From NCBI GenBank assembly GCA_965116685.1, contig OZ220707.1, forward strand, positions 3,410,001 through 3,474,000: a stretch of DNA of 64,000 bases, in the 5' to 3' direction. The notes under the pieces were generated by a model. The model was given only the letters and a program-made list of their open reading frames with translations, was not told where the DNA came from and did no database searches. The stretch comes from Bin80 sp965116685. GTDB lineage: Bacteria > Bacteroidota > Rhodothermia > Rhodothermales > Bin80. A program made the translations under genes and the position numbers. Positions 45,556 through 54,923 of the stretch are shown here, piece by piece (the stretch's first letter is position 1; every line of letters begins with the position of its first letter).

Positions 45556-46302
45556 ATGAAGATGGTTCAATCTGATCAAACATGCTGCACAGTTAAAGAA
45601 ACTGTGCGTGAAAAGTACGATGCAATTGCTCGGGGGGAGCGGGATTGTGGGTGCCGTATGGTGGATGAACTTGCTTACCAGGATACCCCCGGTTATCAGG
45701 CACAGGCTGATTTAGGATTAGGTTGCGGGACACCGGTAGATTATGCAGACCTGAAGCCGGGTGAGATCGTACTTGACCTTGGCTCGGGTGCTGGCCTTGA
45801 TGCAATGATTGCTGCACCACTTGTGGGAGAAAAAGGAAAGGTTCTTGGTGTCGATTTAGCTCCATCCATGGTTGCACATGCAAAAGAAATTGCAATTGCC
45901 GTAGAGATAGACAATGTGTTCTTTCAGGAGGGAGATATTGAAGATCTTCCGATTCAAGATGCTTCCGTTGATGTTGTCATCAGCAATTGCACACTGAATC
46001 TGGTCCCGGATAAAGAAAAAGCTTACTCGGAGATCGCCCGTGTACTGCGGCCAGGTGGTCGCTTCATCATCTCAGATGTGGTGACGGTCGGAGACCCAGA
46101 TCCTGGACTGTTAAGGAAGGCGGAGGAAGCTGCAGGTTGCGTTGCCGGAGCGGCAGAAAAAGAAGCCTATCTGGAATTGATTGCACGAACAGGATTCACC
46201 GAGCCGGAAATCGTACGCCTCCAGTCTCTGGAAATTATTAACAAGCAGGATGGCCTTGCAAGACTCACCATTCGTGCTCGGCGGCCATCTCAAGACCTCT
46301 AA
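45556..46302 (+). CDS. arsM: Arsenite S-adenosylmethionine methyltransferase
   Basis: A 248-residue SAM methyltransferase of the ArsM type. Cys10-Cys11 near the N-terminus and the CGC pair in RGERDCGCRM, with NCTLN in the middle, are the thiol positions that bind As(III). SAM-binding motif LDLGSGAGLDAMIAA; later VLRPGGRFIISDVV. It methylates arsenite and starts an operon with an AhpD-like protein and ArsS, which in cyanobacteria and others leads to arsenosugars. Spacing to the next gene is 11 bp. Confidence 0.93.
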   Translation: MKMVQSDQTCCTVKETVREKYDAIARGERDCGCRMVDELAYQDTPGYQAQADLGLGCGTPVDYADLKPGEIVLDLGSGAGLDAMIAAPLVGEKGKVLGVDLAPSMVAHAKEIAIAVEIDNVFFQEGDIEDLPIQDASVDVVISNCTLNLVPDKEKAYSEIARVLRPGGRFIISDVVTVGDPDPGLLRKAEEAAGCVAGAAEKEAYLELIARTGFTEPEIVRLQSLEIINKQDGLARLTIRARRPSQDL

Positions 46303-46313
46303 TCACACCGTCC

Positions 46314-46646
46314 ATGGATCATTACTACCATCGCTCACATTTACCTCGGTTCGGAGAAATTGCTGAGGGAAATCAGGAATTGGCCGACGCGTTCTTCACC
46401 TACTACAACAAGGTATTTGAGGAAGGAGCTTTGACAGCCAGGGAGAAGGCATTGATTGCCTTGGCAGTGGCCAATACCGTTCAATGCCCATACTGCATTG
46501 ATGCATACACGACTGCATGCCTTGAAACGGGTTCGGATTTAGAACAGATGACCGAAGCGGTACATGTGGCGACTGCGATACGAGGTGGTGCGGCATTGGT
46601 GCATGGAGTGCAGATGCTTGACCAGGTGAAGCGTTTAACGATGTAA
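46314..46646 (+). CDS. Arsenosugar-cluster AhpD/carboxymuconolactone decarboxylase-like protein
   Basis: A 110-residue AhpD-fold protein with the redox pair CPYC in TVQCPYCIDAYT and helix ALTAREKALIALAVAN. Proteins of this type repeatedly sit between arsM and arsS in arsenosugar clusters; their precise step is not established. It may cycle a thiol/disulfide for arsenic handling. Separated from arsS by 26 bp. Confidence 0.85.
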   Translation: MDHYYHRSHLPRFGEIAEGNQELADAFFTYYNKVFEEGALTAREKALIALAVANTVQCPYCIDAYTTACLETGSDLEQMTEAVHVATAIRGGAALVHGVQMLDQVKRLTM

Positions 46647-46672
46647 TTCTGGATGGGAATCAGATTTAAGAG

Positions 46673-47764
46673 ATGATTGCATTGGATACACTTCCTCAAG
46701 GCCCGCGTGCCACTTCTTCGTTGTCTTCTCGGGTTGCCCAATTGGCGCGTCCTGAGGAGCAACTGAAAGTACTTAATGCGGTACGTACGACCGGAGGGCC
46801 AACGAACAGTGGTCAGTTTGAGCTTGATTTAGCTTCCTGTGGGTGGCCACGGCTGGAGCCGGACAGGTTGGAGATTGTGCAGATCAACCTTGGCAAGCTT
46901 TGTAATATGACCTGCCGGCACTGCCATGTTGATGCAGGGCCGGATCGTACCCATGAGAACATGGACCGGGAGACCGTTGATGCTTGCCTGCAGGCGATTG
47001 ATCAATCCGGAGCCCAAGTAGTTGACCTTACCGGTGGTGCTCCCGAACTCAATCCTAATTTTGAGTATCTCGTTGAGGAATGTGTGCACCGAGGGCTTCG
47101 TGTTCTTGACCGATGCAACCTCACGATTTTGCTCACACGTCCTTATGAACATTTACCCGAGTGGTTTGCAGATCGGGGCGTAGAAGTTGTTTGTTCGCTG
47201 CCTCACTACCGCGAAATCGGTACCGATGCACAGCGTGGAGATGGGACGTACAGCAAATCCATCCAGGCGCTGCAGCGCTTGAATCAGGTCGGGTATGGAC
47301 AGGGAGATCCCCGTCGCAAATTAGTCTTGGTAACGAACCCGGTTGGAGCATTCCTGTCAGGGAATCAGCCCTCCCTAGAAGCAGAATGGAAGACGGCTTT
47401 GGCACGCAATCACGAGGTCAGATTTGATCAGCTGCTGACACTCAATAATTTGCCAATGTCACGATATCTAGAGTGGCTTGTAGACACAAATCAGGTAAAT
47501 CTTTACTTGAATAGATTATTGCAATCCTTTAATTCTTCGACAATTACAGGACTTATGTGTCGGAATACACTCTCCATAAGCTGGGATGGATATCTATATG
47601 ATTGTGATTTCAATCAGCAACTGGAAATGCGTATGGATATTCCCAGGCCGCATGTACGGGATTTTAATCTTGCCGCCTGGCAGGATCATGCAATACGTAC
47701 GGCACGCCATTGTTATGGATGTACGGCTGGAGCGGGAAGCAGTTGTGGTGGTGCGATCGCGTAG
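46673..47764 (+). CDS. arsS: Arsenosugar biosynthesis radical SAM enzyme ArsS
   Basis: A 363-residue radical SAM protein. The CxxxCxxC cluster motif is Cys77, Cys81, Cys84 (KLCNMTCRHCHVDAGP), followed by VDLTGGAPELNPNFEYLVEE. A cysteine-rich C-terminus (HCYGCTAGAGSSCGGAIA) is also characteristic of ArsS. It is thought to add the 5'-deoxyadenosyl group to dimethylarsenite, committing arsenic to arsenosugars. Last gene of the three-gene arsenic operon. Confidence 0.93.
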   Translation: MIALDTLPQGPRATSSLSSRVAQLARPEEQLKVLNAVRTTGGPTNSGQFELDLASCGWPRLEPDRLEIVQINLGKLCNMTCRHCHVDAGPDRTHENMDRETVDACLQAIDQSGAQVVDLTGGAPELNPNFEYLVEECVHRGLRVLDRCNLTILLTRPYEHLPEWFADRGVEVVCSLPHYREIGTDAQRGDGTYSKSIQALQRLNQVGYGQGDPRRKLVLVTNPVGAFLSGNQPSLEAEWKTALARNHEVRFDQLLTLNNLPMSRYLEWLVDTNQVNLYLNRLLQSFNSSTITGLMCRNTLSISWDGYLYDCDFNQQLEMRMDIPRPHVRDFNLAAWQDHAIRTARHCYGCTAGAGSSCGGAIA

Positions 47765-47981
47765 CTGAGAAATCAGTTTTGCCTTTGAAGATCAACGGAT
47801 CGTTACGAGATCAGCAGATTCTGATCTGGAGTATCTGTCGACAATCAATAGGAAGTGACAATAAATAATTGTGGTCTGATTGAGAGGGAGGGGACGCTGG
47901 CCGGCAGTATGCAGGTGGGGCAACTAAAGCCTGACAGAATGGTGGTCCGGTTTGCCACTTGTCCGCGTATGGATGTCTTGT

Positions 47982-48599
47982 TCAGAAAAGCTCGGTTCGG
48001 GCACTCTCTGCCTCTCCGGCATCAATTTCATCCGCTTTTGCTTCTGCAATCTGATCCGCCAGCACTTGTCCGTAGGTTGGGTAGCAGGAGCGTTCGACCT
48101 GGGCATCCGGTTCCCAGAGCCGGGCACGAATCAGCGCCTTGGCACAGTGTAGGAATGCTTCTTCGACGGTCACCTTGAGGACGCAGATGGGCAACTTGCC
48201 CTTGATCGCCAGCGGCTCCATCAGTTCGGTGTCGGTGGAAATCTCAGCCTGTCCGTTGATTCGAAGCGTTTCGGTCAATCCCGGCACGAAAAAAACCAAA
48301 CCTACATAGGGGCTTTCCACTAGATTGGTCAGTGTATCTACTTGGCGGTTTCCCGGTCGGTCGGGCAGTAGTAGTGTCTTGCTGTCTGGAATGTGTGCCA
48401 AGGCTCCAGGCGGGTCACCTCGTGGTGAGGCATCAGCCCGGCCGTCAGTGCGTGCCGAACTGATGACATAGAACGGGGAAAGAGCAATGAAATTTCGACA
48501 ATGCACATCTAGATGGTCCAGAACTTTGAGTCCGGCCCTTGGAGCCGGAGGCCGATAGACGGTCCGTAATTCCTTGATCGTGTTGATTGCCATGGACAT
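47982..48599 (-). CDS. Pyridoxamine 5'-phosphate oxidase-fold flavoprotein (DR2398-type)
   Basis: A 205-residue FMN-binding split-barrel protein. Features: HLDVHCRNFIALSPFYVISS, RTDGRADASPRGDPPG, LLLPDRPGNRQVDTLTNLVESPYVGLVFFVPG, LRINGQAEIS and AFLHCAKALIRARLW. This set matches the PPOX family member annotated from DR2398, a cytosolic FMN oxidoreductase of unknown substrate. It is not a vitamin B6 PdxH enzyme. It has no operon partner. Confidence 0.85.
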   Translation of the reverse strand: MSMAINTIKELRTVYRPPAPRAGLKVLDHLDVHCRNFIALSPFYVISSARTDGRADASPRGDPPGALAHIPDSKTLLLPDRPGNRQVDTLTNLVESPYVGLVFFVPGLTETLRINGQAEISTDTELMEPLAIKGKLPICVLKVTVEEAFLHCAKALIRARLWEPDAQVERSCYPTYGQVLADQIAEAKADEIDAGEAESARTELF

Positions 48600-48820
48600 A
48601 ATAGCGTTTTATGAGGCTGAACCTTGATTGGATTGCAAATGGGTTTTCGGTTTATTAGTTCCGTTGGAATATTCCAGCGCTTCATGGATCGACTGAAAAA
48701 GCATCGGGATTCGATCCTTTACGCTCATAGGTTTTCATGTCCAAGCATGACCGACCTGTAGCCATGTACGGTCCCACGGTGTCCGAGATCTCCTAGACGC
48801 GGACGCAATCCACTGAGGAC

Positions 48821-49357
48821 CTATCGAACCCGGATGATGCGGCCGGTTCTTGAGAGCGTTCCAGATGTCGTCTCCATGTTGATGCGGTAGATATACAGGC
48901 CGGGGCTCGTTTGGGGCAGATCCAGTGACAGTGTACGATCCCAGCCCGCAGCCACCTGCTGCGTCTGAGACGTATAGACAGTACGGCCAAGTATGTCGAA
49001 AACCTCGGCGTACACCTGTGCCTGCTCCGGTAGGTTAAAGACAATTCTCGTTACTGTGCGGAATGGATTGGGATAGTTGCCCTGCACTGACAGGTCCTCG
49101 GGCAACTCCGTACTCGTGGATCTACTCACATTATTATCATTGTCCGTCACGGTAATCTTCAATACTGCAATGACATTGGCAGCGTGATTCACTTGTTCTG
49201 GGATCGTAACCGGAGGAGACGGAGGCAACTGCGTTTCCGGGCGGATCTTCGATTCCTGTGCAAAAAGGGTCAAAGGAGACAGGCAACTCATCATTGAGAA
49301 GATCAGCATCGGGGCTACACGGATACAGGCAGAGGAAGATGACTTGGTGGGTAACAT
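48821..49357 (-). CDS. Short exported protein ending in a T9SS (Por) sorting domain
   Basis: A 178-residue product. The N-terminal hydrophobic stretch (LIFSMMSCLSPLTLFAQ) is a signal peptide. Residues ~35-90 form a Pro/Asn/Ser-rich linker. The last ~85 residues are a complete type A C-terminal sorting domain (NYPNPFRTVTRIVFNLPE, YAEVFDILGRTVY, SPGLYIYRI, GRIIRVR). Cargo between the signal and sorting domains is almost absent; normal T9SS proteins are far larger. So this may be an internal-deletion relic of a big secreted protein, or a genuine small surface protein. Downstream of the truncated metzincin on the same strand. Confidence 0.75.
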   Translation of the reverse strand: MLPTKSSSSACIRVAPMLIFSMMSCLSPLTLFAQESKIRPETQLPPSPPVTIPEQVNHAANVIAVLKITVTDNDNNVSRSTSTELPEDLSVQGNYPNPFRTVTRIVFNLPEQAQVYAEVFDILGRTVYTSQTQQVAAGWDRTLSLDLPQTSPGLYIYRINMETTSGTLSRTGRIIRVR

Positions 49358-49607
49358 TGGACAAGGTAGATCATACGTTGCATAACCACGAACCGGATAT
49401 CACAGCAGATACCCCTCACTCCAAGATAAGACATTCACCAATAGGAAAGCGATCGTGTCCAATTGGGGCTGTACGATCTGCCGTCCTTGCCATTGCGAGG
49501 CTTTGGCATTCGATGGCAGCCGCAGTGCCTCGTACAGGAGAGTGCGCATCCAAACCTAAGGGCTGCAATTTCGAGGTTTTCCATGTAAACCGTCCTGTCC
49601 GGCCTCC

Positions 49608-50426
49608 TCACTGGCGCGCTTCTGCGGGATCAGGAATCCCCCGGCTGAAGAGAATCTGAATGTTCTGGGTATCCTCGCCTGCGGCCGCGGCCATGTTTAG
49701 AGCCGTCGCTTCCAGGACTCCGTCGAGGATTCCCCGGATCCGACCGGTCGCTGCATCGCGCAGGATGGTCATGGGCTGGTCGGTGTGGCGGTCGAGGCTG
49801 GCGGATCCGCCCGGACCTTGCAGCGTGATCGTCGCCAGTTCCTCCGTCCATATGACCGGTACCGCGAACGAGAATCCGGCAAGTTGGTCGTCGGTGTCGG
49901 TGAACTCCGACATGGCGAAGGACAGCGAGAACAGTACCGTGCCCGCCTCATCCGTCCCGGTGAGTGACCAGGGGCCGTCGGCTTCCGGCAGGGTGGGTGG
50001 AGCGTCAATGAAGAAGCTGGGTCTGAGATGGGGTTCGTCTTCCCCGTTCAGGCCACCCCAGAGCATCAGGGTTCGGCTAGAGTCGGCTTGGTCGATGGTG
50101 GTGGCGATCAATCTCGAGCCAGTTTTAGTCTCGGTTTTGAGTCGATAGCGGACGGCCTTGGTGAAGTGGTAGTCGCTGGTCCAAGTGGGCCTGCAGTAGG
50201 ACATGAAGTCCCACTGATTCGGCGGTATCAACTCGGCGGTATCAAAGTCGTAGCCCCAAGTGCCGATACTGCCTTCTTTGTAGGGATAGTATAGGTCCGG
50301 GTCGTTGACTCCGCCGCACGGCGCATGGTAGAGGTTGCGGTTGTGGCCGAACTCGTGCGCGATGACTTCGGAGTTGAGGACCGAGAAGCTCGACCAGCTG
50401 CCGATGCCGTACGCGACACCCCCGCT
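49608..50426 (-). pseudogene. Metzincin metalloprotease, 5' truncated by IS110
   Basis: An ATG-initiated frame starts at 50231, but the coding frame stays open back to the IS110 boundary: SGGVAYGIGSWSSFSVLNSE, then VIAHEFGHNRNLYHAPC (zinc motif HExxHxxxxxH) and NQWDFMSYC (Met-turn). The C-terminus (ILFSRGIPDPAEARQ) is complete. Homologous to the fragment at 266-1096. The upstream half should lie beyond the IS110, but the sequence after the element does not continue it, so the locus was rearranged. GC is higher than in the neighbourhood. Confidence 0.8.
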
Positions 50427-50700
50427 CCTGTATCTTATAGATGATGTTCAACAGGGTTCAATTTTGTAAACCATCAAATGAAAATTTTTCGATATCGCGG
50501 AAGATTTTGAGTCGCGGCACCGTTGAATGTTCTGGATTTACAAAACAAGAATTTTTGTTTTGCACCATGTAGCGCGGGTAATCTCCCTGGGAGTAACCAA
50601 ACGCCCCCTGCGCCTAGAACGCCTGGGGGGGACTAGTACCCCAGGGAATACCGTGATTAGACGTCCAGTAGAGAGTGTATGCTATTAGCATTGATACAGG
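50427..50700 (+). repeat. 274-bp IS110 leader unit, copy B (likely bridge-RNA region)
   Basis: Same unit as 12628-12901 and 52399-52672, with octamer ends CCTGTATC and GATACAGG. It ends 57 bp before the transposase ATG. It differs from copy A at about four positions. Contains a stem CCCCCTGCG...CGCCTGGGGG with an internal loop, suitable for the guide loops of a bridge RNA. Its function is inferred from IS110 biology. Confidence 0.7.
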
Positions 50701-50757
50701 GACAGACGCAACGTCACGGCGACCCGCATTTTTCCAACCTTAAAAAGGTACTGAATT

Positions 50758-52059
50758 ATGTCCAAGAAGTTGCAACAACTCGTTATCCTGGTTGGCGTTG
50801 ACTGGGGGTCCCAGTTTCACCAAGCCTGCATCCTGAACCAAGAGGGGGACCGTCTGGGGGAGAAGAAGTTTTCTCATTCCGGCGAAGGCATCCAAGGATT
50901 CGTCGATTGGATCCTTGATCACGCAGACGGTTATGCCGAGCATATTGGCGTCGGCATTGAGGTTCCGCACGGTCCTATTGTGGAGGCTCTGTTGGGGCGT
51001 GGGATTCACGTCTTTTCCATCAATCCCAAACAATCCGACCGATTCCGGGATCGATTCTCGCCTGCAGGGTCGAAAGATGATCGCAAAGATGCCTGGGTCC
51101 TCGCCAATGCCCTCCGGACCGATCTGGAATGTTTCCGTAAACTGGCACCTGCGCATCCCAAAATCTCTGAACTGCGTAAGTTGTCACGGATCAGCGATGA
51201 ATTGATCCGCCAACGTACTCGGCTCGTCCACCAGGTCCGAATGGAACTCTGGGAGTACTTCCCACAGTTCTTGGAACTCAAGTTCGAGTTGTACTCCCCC
51301 GTGTTCCTAGCCCTCTGGAAACTCGTTCTCACGCCGAAGCGTGCACGCCGGATTCATCTCAGTTCGGTAGAAAAGATCCTAAAAAACCACCGCATACGGC
51401 GTTTGAATGCAGAAGAGGTGCTCACACAGCTGCGAGCCGAAGCCGTCAGCGCCGACCCCGGTACGGTGAAGGGCGCAACGTTTTGCATCCAAGTTTGTCT
51501 GCAACAGCTCAAGGTAATTCAACAGCAGATCAGCGAAGCGAAACAAGCCATGGAAACGATTCTTGATTCGCTCAACGACATTCCGGGTCCAGCGACAGCA
51601 AACTGCACGTCGCAGAACACGGCACCTGAGCAGGAAACATCCACCGATAAAAAAGCCTTGAGCGATGTAGAGATCCTCTCCTCCCTTCCAGGGGTGGGCC
51701 CCATGGTCCTGGCAACGATCATCTCGGAAGGCTATGAATTACTCTACGATCGAAATTATCGAGGCCTGCGATGTTTTTGTGGGGTGGCACCGGTGACAAA
51801 ACGTTCTGGAAAATCGTGGCAAGTCGTTCGACGAAAAGCCTACCAGTCCCGCTTGGGCAATGCGGTCTACCACTGGAGCAGAGTCGCGATACAGCATGAT
51901 CCCATCAGCAAAGCAAAGTACCAAGCTCTACGTAAGCGAGGGCATACCCACGGCCGGTGTCTGCGATCGGTTGGCGATCGCCTCTTGGCCGTCGCTTGCG
52001 TAATGCTTCGAGATCGGACCCTCTTTGATCCCAGTCGTAGAACCGCCGCTGCCTCATGA
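50758..52059 (+). CDS. IS110-family DEDD transposase/recombinase
   Basis: A 433-residue protein, almost identical to the copy at 11269-12570, with the same DEDD N-terminal domain and Transposase_20 C-terminal domain (LPGVGPMVLATIISE; GVAPVTKRSGKSW). It differs at Glu39 (Lys in copy A) and Gln (Leu) near residue 284. Both copies are intact, so either could supply recombinase to both elements and to the solo leader unit. Confidence 0.95.
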   Translation: MSKKLQQLVILVGVDWGSQFHQACILNQEGDRLGEKKFSHSGEGIQGFVDWILDHADGYAEHIGVGIEVPHGPIVEALLGRGIHVFSINPKQSDRFRDRFSPAGSKDDRKDAWVLANALRTDLECFRKLAPAHPKISELRKLSRISDELIRQRTRLVHQVRMELWEYFPQFLELKFELYSPVFLALWKLVLTPKRARRIHLSSVEKILKNHRIRRLNAEEVLTQLRAEAVSADPGTVKGATFCIQVCLQQLKVIQQQISEAKQAMETILDSLNDIPGPATANCTSQNTAPEQETSTDKKALSDVEILSSLPGVGPMVLATIISEGYELLYDRNYRGLRCFCGVAPVTKRSGKSWQVVRRKAYQSRLGNAVYHWSRVAIQHDPISKAKYQALRKRGHTHGRCLRSVGDRLLAVACVMLRDRTLFDPSRRTAAAS

Positions 52060-52398
52060 ATTGCTCTATCCATTGTCCTTAACCCCCTGGCGGTGGAGGA
52101 TTTTCGTATCCTGACACTCACTTAACGGTAGAGTATTCCATCAAAATTGAGGTGCCCGTTGTCTCAGTTTATGGGCTTGCTCTGTCATTCCACGAGTACA
52201 TCAACTGATCTGCAGTCTGCGATGTCATCACTTGCAAAGTTATAAGGATCAACCCCGATGATTGAAGAGTTGGGGGCGGCAGATCTGTGCGAAATCATAC
52301 GGAAACGGGCAAAATTCGTGGTGAAACGATCAAAAAATCATGCCTGAAAAAAAAAATTCTAAAATTCCGCTTTTTTACTTGCATAAATGGTAGAGAGT

Positions 52399-52672
52399 CC
52401 TGTATCAATGCTAATAGCATACACTCTCTACTGGACGTCTAATCACGGTACTCCCTGGGGTACTAGTCCCCCCCAGGCGTTCTAGACGCAGGGGGCGTTT
52501 GGTTACTCCCAGGGAGATTACCCGCGCTACATGGTGCAAAACAAAAATTCTTGTTTTGTAAATCCAGAACATTCAACGGTGCCGCGACTCAAAATCTTCC
52601 GCGATATCGAAAAATTTTCATTTGATGGTTTACAAAATTGAACCCTGTTGAACATCATCTATAAGATACAGG
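52399..52672 (-). repeat. Stand-alone inverted copy of the IS110 leader unit
   Basis: Exactly 274 bp, nearly identical to the leaders of copies A and B but inverted relative to copy B and not followed by a transposase. It begins CCTGTATCAATGC directly at the 3' end of copy B and ends ATAAGATACAGG, after which unrelated sequence (GGGCAAACAGG) starts. It is thus a unit with 8-bp terminal inverted repeats that can exist apart from the transposase. Confidence 0.85.
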
Positions 52673-52804
52673 GGGCAAACAGGAAATCGCCAATATCAAA
52701 GTTAAAACAGTGGACTTCATCCTAGCTTCGTGATGCTTTTTGGGGGGATGCGTAAAAATTAGTGGGCTCCGAGCGAGGGGTATAATACAATTTTTCACTT
52801 AATG

Positions 52805-52903
52805 AACCTCTTGCAAAACCCTCTCATTTGGAGAAAAATACTGCTATGAGAGTGTCTACGGGCATATTATGCGGATTGTAGAAGAGTTTTGCAAGAACCT
52901 CTT
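52805..52903. repeat. Small MITE-like inverted-repeat element (~95 bp)
   Basis: CTTGCAAAACCCT near 52810-52822 is mirrored by AGAGTTTTGCAAG at 52884-52895, with a second nested pair CTCTCAT/ATGAGAG inside. The octamer AACCTCTT occurs at both edges (52805-52812 and 52896-52903) and may be a target duplication. There is no coding capacity. Confidence 0.4.
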
Positions 52904-53034
52904 ATATATATCTATGTATTCAGGTCAAGTCGCCCGGGTATTCAGATTGAAGTTGCCCACCTAGAGCATTTTCATTGTTCCCCCGCTATTCACGTTTTGT
53001 TCAGGCTTTGCAATGAGTAAGTTTCGTACTTGTT

Positions 53035-53785
53035 TCATGGGCTTGAATTTTCAGGTTTTTGGGATTGTTTTCTCATGGATTCACCTTCGAGTTCAATGTG
53101 GTATGCAGGCTGGACGAGACGATCCAGAATGGCATCGGCAATGGTCGGGTTTGCCATCATTTCATGCCAATGTTGAACAGGAAGTTGACTTGTTGCGATG
53201 GTTGAGCGTTTCTGGATACGGTCATCCAGTATTTGGAATAGATCTTCTTGTTGGGCATGCGAGATCTTGCAGAGCCCCCAGTCATCCAGGACCAGTACAT
53301 CCAGTTGACTCAGTGCGCGCAAAAACTTTAAGTAGCGTCCATCCGCGGGAACAATCGTCAACTCTTGAAGCAAACGCGGTAAACGGATGGTACCGAGCCG
53401 TGAAGCCTTCCAGACAGGCCTTGTGCGCCAGTGCACAGGCAAGATAGCTTTTGCCGGTTCCAGTCGGACTGGTCACAATTACATTTAGATGCCGGCGAAT
53501 CCAGTCCCCGTTGGCTAGTTGTAACATCAGGCGTTGATCCAGTCCGCGAGTGGTACGGTAATCAATGTTTTCCATACAGGCAACTTGATGGAGTTTGGCA
53601 CGGCGTAATCGCGAACTCAGTGCCTTGTTTTCTCGATCACTGGCTTCGCAATCCAGTAGCAGGGCAAGCCGTTCCAGAAAGGCTAGACGCTCCGTGTCGG
53701 GTTGAGCGAATTGATCGCGCAATGCACGGGCCATCCCATGGAAGCGGAGGTGGTCAAGTTGGGTAAAGATTGGATGGTGATTCAT
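53035..53785 (-). pseudogene. istB: IS21-type IstB ATPase, frameshifted
   Basis: The N-terminal half (53282-53785 frame) reads MNHHPIFTQLDHLRFHGMAR ... VIVTSPTGTGKSYLACALAH (Walker A; the first residues are often GPTG). After ...EGFTARYH the family sequence RLPRLLQELTIV continues in a different frame, then DVLVLDDWGL (Walker B) to the C-terminus at 53035. One extra C near 53407 explains the shift. No IstA is next to it, so this is the relic of an IS21 element. Confidence 0.85.
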
Positions 53786-54892
53786 CGGAATCGGGTTGGT
53801 TTATTTGCGTAATAGTCCCCACCACAAATATTTTCGTGAAAGACTTGGGGAATGGATTGCGGTTGATCCCAGTCTACATCTCGTTTATACTGCAAGATGG
53901 AAGCAATACAGGAATATCTGGATATTGAGATCCAAGCAGTTGCAATGGTACACAATACCGGAATATTGAAGCTGAGTCTTTCCACTACACCCGGAATTCA
54001 TGCCTGCTTCGGGCCGGACTCCGAAGCGAAAACCCTCCCCAGAGGTGATTCTTGGAACGAGTCTAGAGCGAAACGGACCTCACTGTAGGACTGGACTGCA
54101 CATGAGGAATGGGTCAACCTGAAATCTACCTCAATCAACCCGGAAAATATGCGAGAATGGTCTCGGGGGGCGCCCCAATCGTGAAGGCCAACTCGCAGAT
54201 TCCATCTCATACAAAAAATCCTGACTCCTCACAACCAAAGACGCACTTTGGAGCCTTGGGAAAATTCATGATGAATAATATGGGGTAAAACGTTTAGGGC
54301 CGTGGGGGCAACGTGAAATTGACTGATTCAAGCTCATGGAGCATGAATAGGGTCATTACCAGTGCAACCATACGAGCATCACAAAGGCAGACACCACTGC
54401 ATGAATAAATTGGTTTTTATTCCAGGGATTATTTTTGACAGTCCTTGTTTTCAGTATACCTTCACTTGTCACTTTGAGCGAAGTGACCGTTCCGCTCCTC
54501 ATGCCTTCGCTTCGTAGCTTAAGTTGTTCACGCCGGTCACGATTTCTTTCGTGAGCTATATCGATCTATATTTTTCGAAATTCCTCTATCGCCCCAGCTG
54601 GATCGCTTGCATAAGTGCTATCAGGTGGAGCAATAGAAAGTAATATTTTCCTTGAGCACAGCCACATCGTGCAACACAGCTGAGAAATTGTTCAGATCTG
54701 CCTCACCTCCAATTTTAGGGCATAACAGCCAGGGTTGTGAACATAACCCCAGCTCCATGAAGATAAAACCGGGGTGGAAGAATTGGTTTGGAGGTTTAAT
54801 ATTTTCGTGTTTGTTCAGGGGTAAGGGTTTTCGAGAGTGAACCTTGATTCATGGGACTTGAGCATCTCGGCAACAGTTTTACCTTTATCAAG
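53786..54892. other. 1.1-kb stretch without a supported gene
   Basis: Only short overlapping frames are open on either strand, none with a recognisable domain or ribosome site. A small hairpin (GCTTCGG...CCGAAGC) sits at about 54006-54027. The part next to the transporter operon (54840-54923) contains the metal-regulator box. The remainder is probably decayed mobile DNA. Confidence 0.35.
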
Positions 54893-54893
54893 T

Positions 54894-54909
54894 TTTAGGC
54901 AAGACTAAA
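54894..54909 (+). promoter_or_regulatory. DtxR/MntR-type operator ahead of the metal ABC operon
   Basis: TTTAGGCAAGACTAAA is an inverted repeat TTTAG-N6-CTAAA ending 14 bp before the first start codon. It resembles TroR/MntR/DtxR-family operators (TTTAGGTTAGCCTAAA-like). A bound repressor here would block translation-proximal transcription when metal is plentiful. The regulator at 39292-39939 is the likely partner. Confidence 0.6.
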
Positions 54910-54923
54910 TTTGTAATTGTCGA

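Larger units (their letters stand above)
50427..52400 (+). mobile_element. IS110-family element, copy B (1974 bp)
   Basis: The same length as copy A at 10928-12901 and nearly identical. Starts CCTGTATCTTATAG and ends GTAGAGAGTCC. The 5' flank is a metzincin gene (ACACCCCCGCT before CC). At its 3' end, instead of ordinary flank, an inverted 274-bp leader unit begins, sharing the CC at 52399-52400. This gives the junction GAGAGTCCTGTATC, which looks like a joined right-end/left-end of a circular intermediate. Confidence 0.88.

Noticed and set aside
48660..48760. Possible tRNA-like stretch (GGGATTCGATCC)
   Set aside because: No acceptor or anticodon stem can be folded around the T-loop-like string.
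54420..54560. Candidate CRISPR-like or palindromic cluster
   Set aside because: The short palindromes are unequal in sequence and spacing; no direct repeats of regular length occur anywhere in the window.
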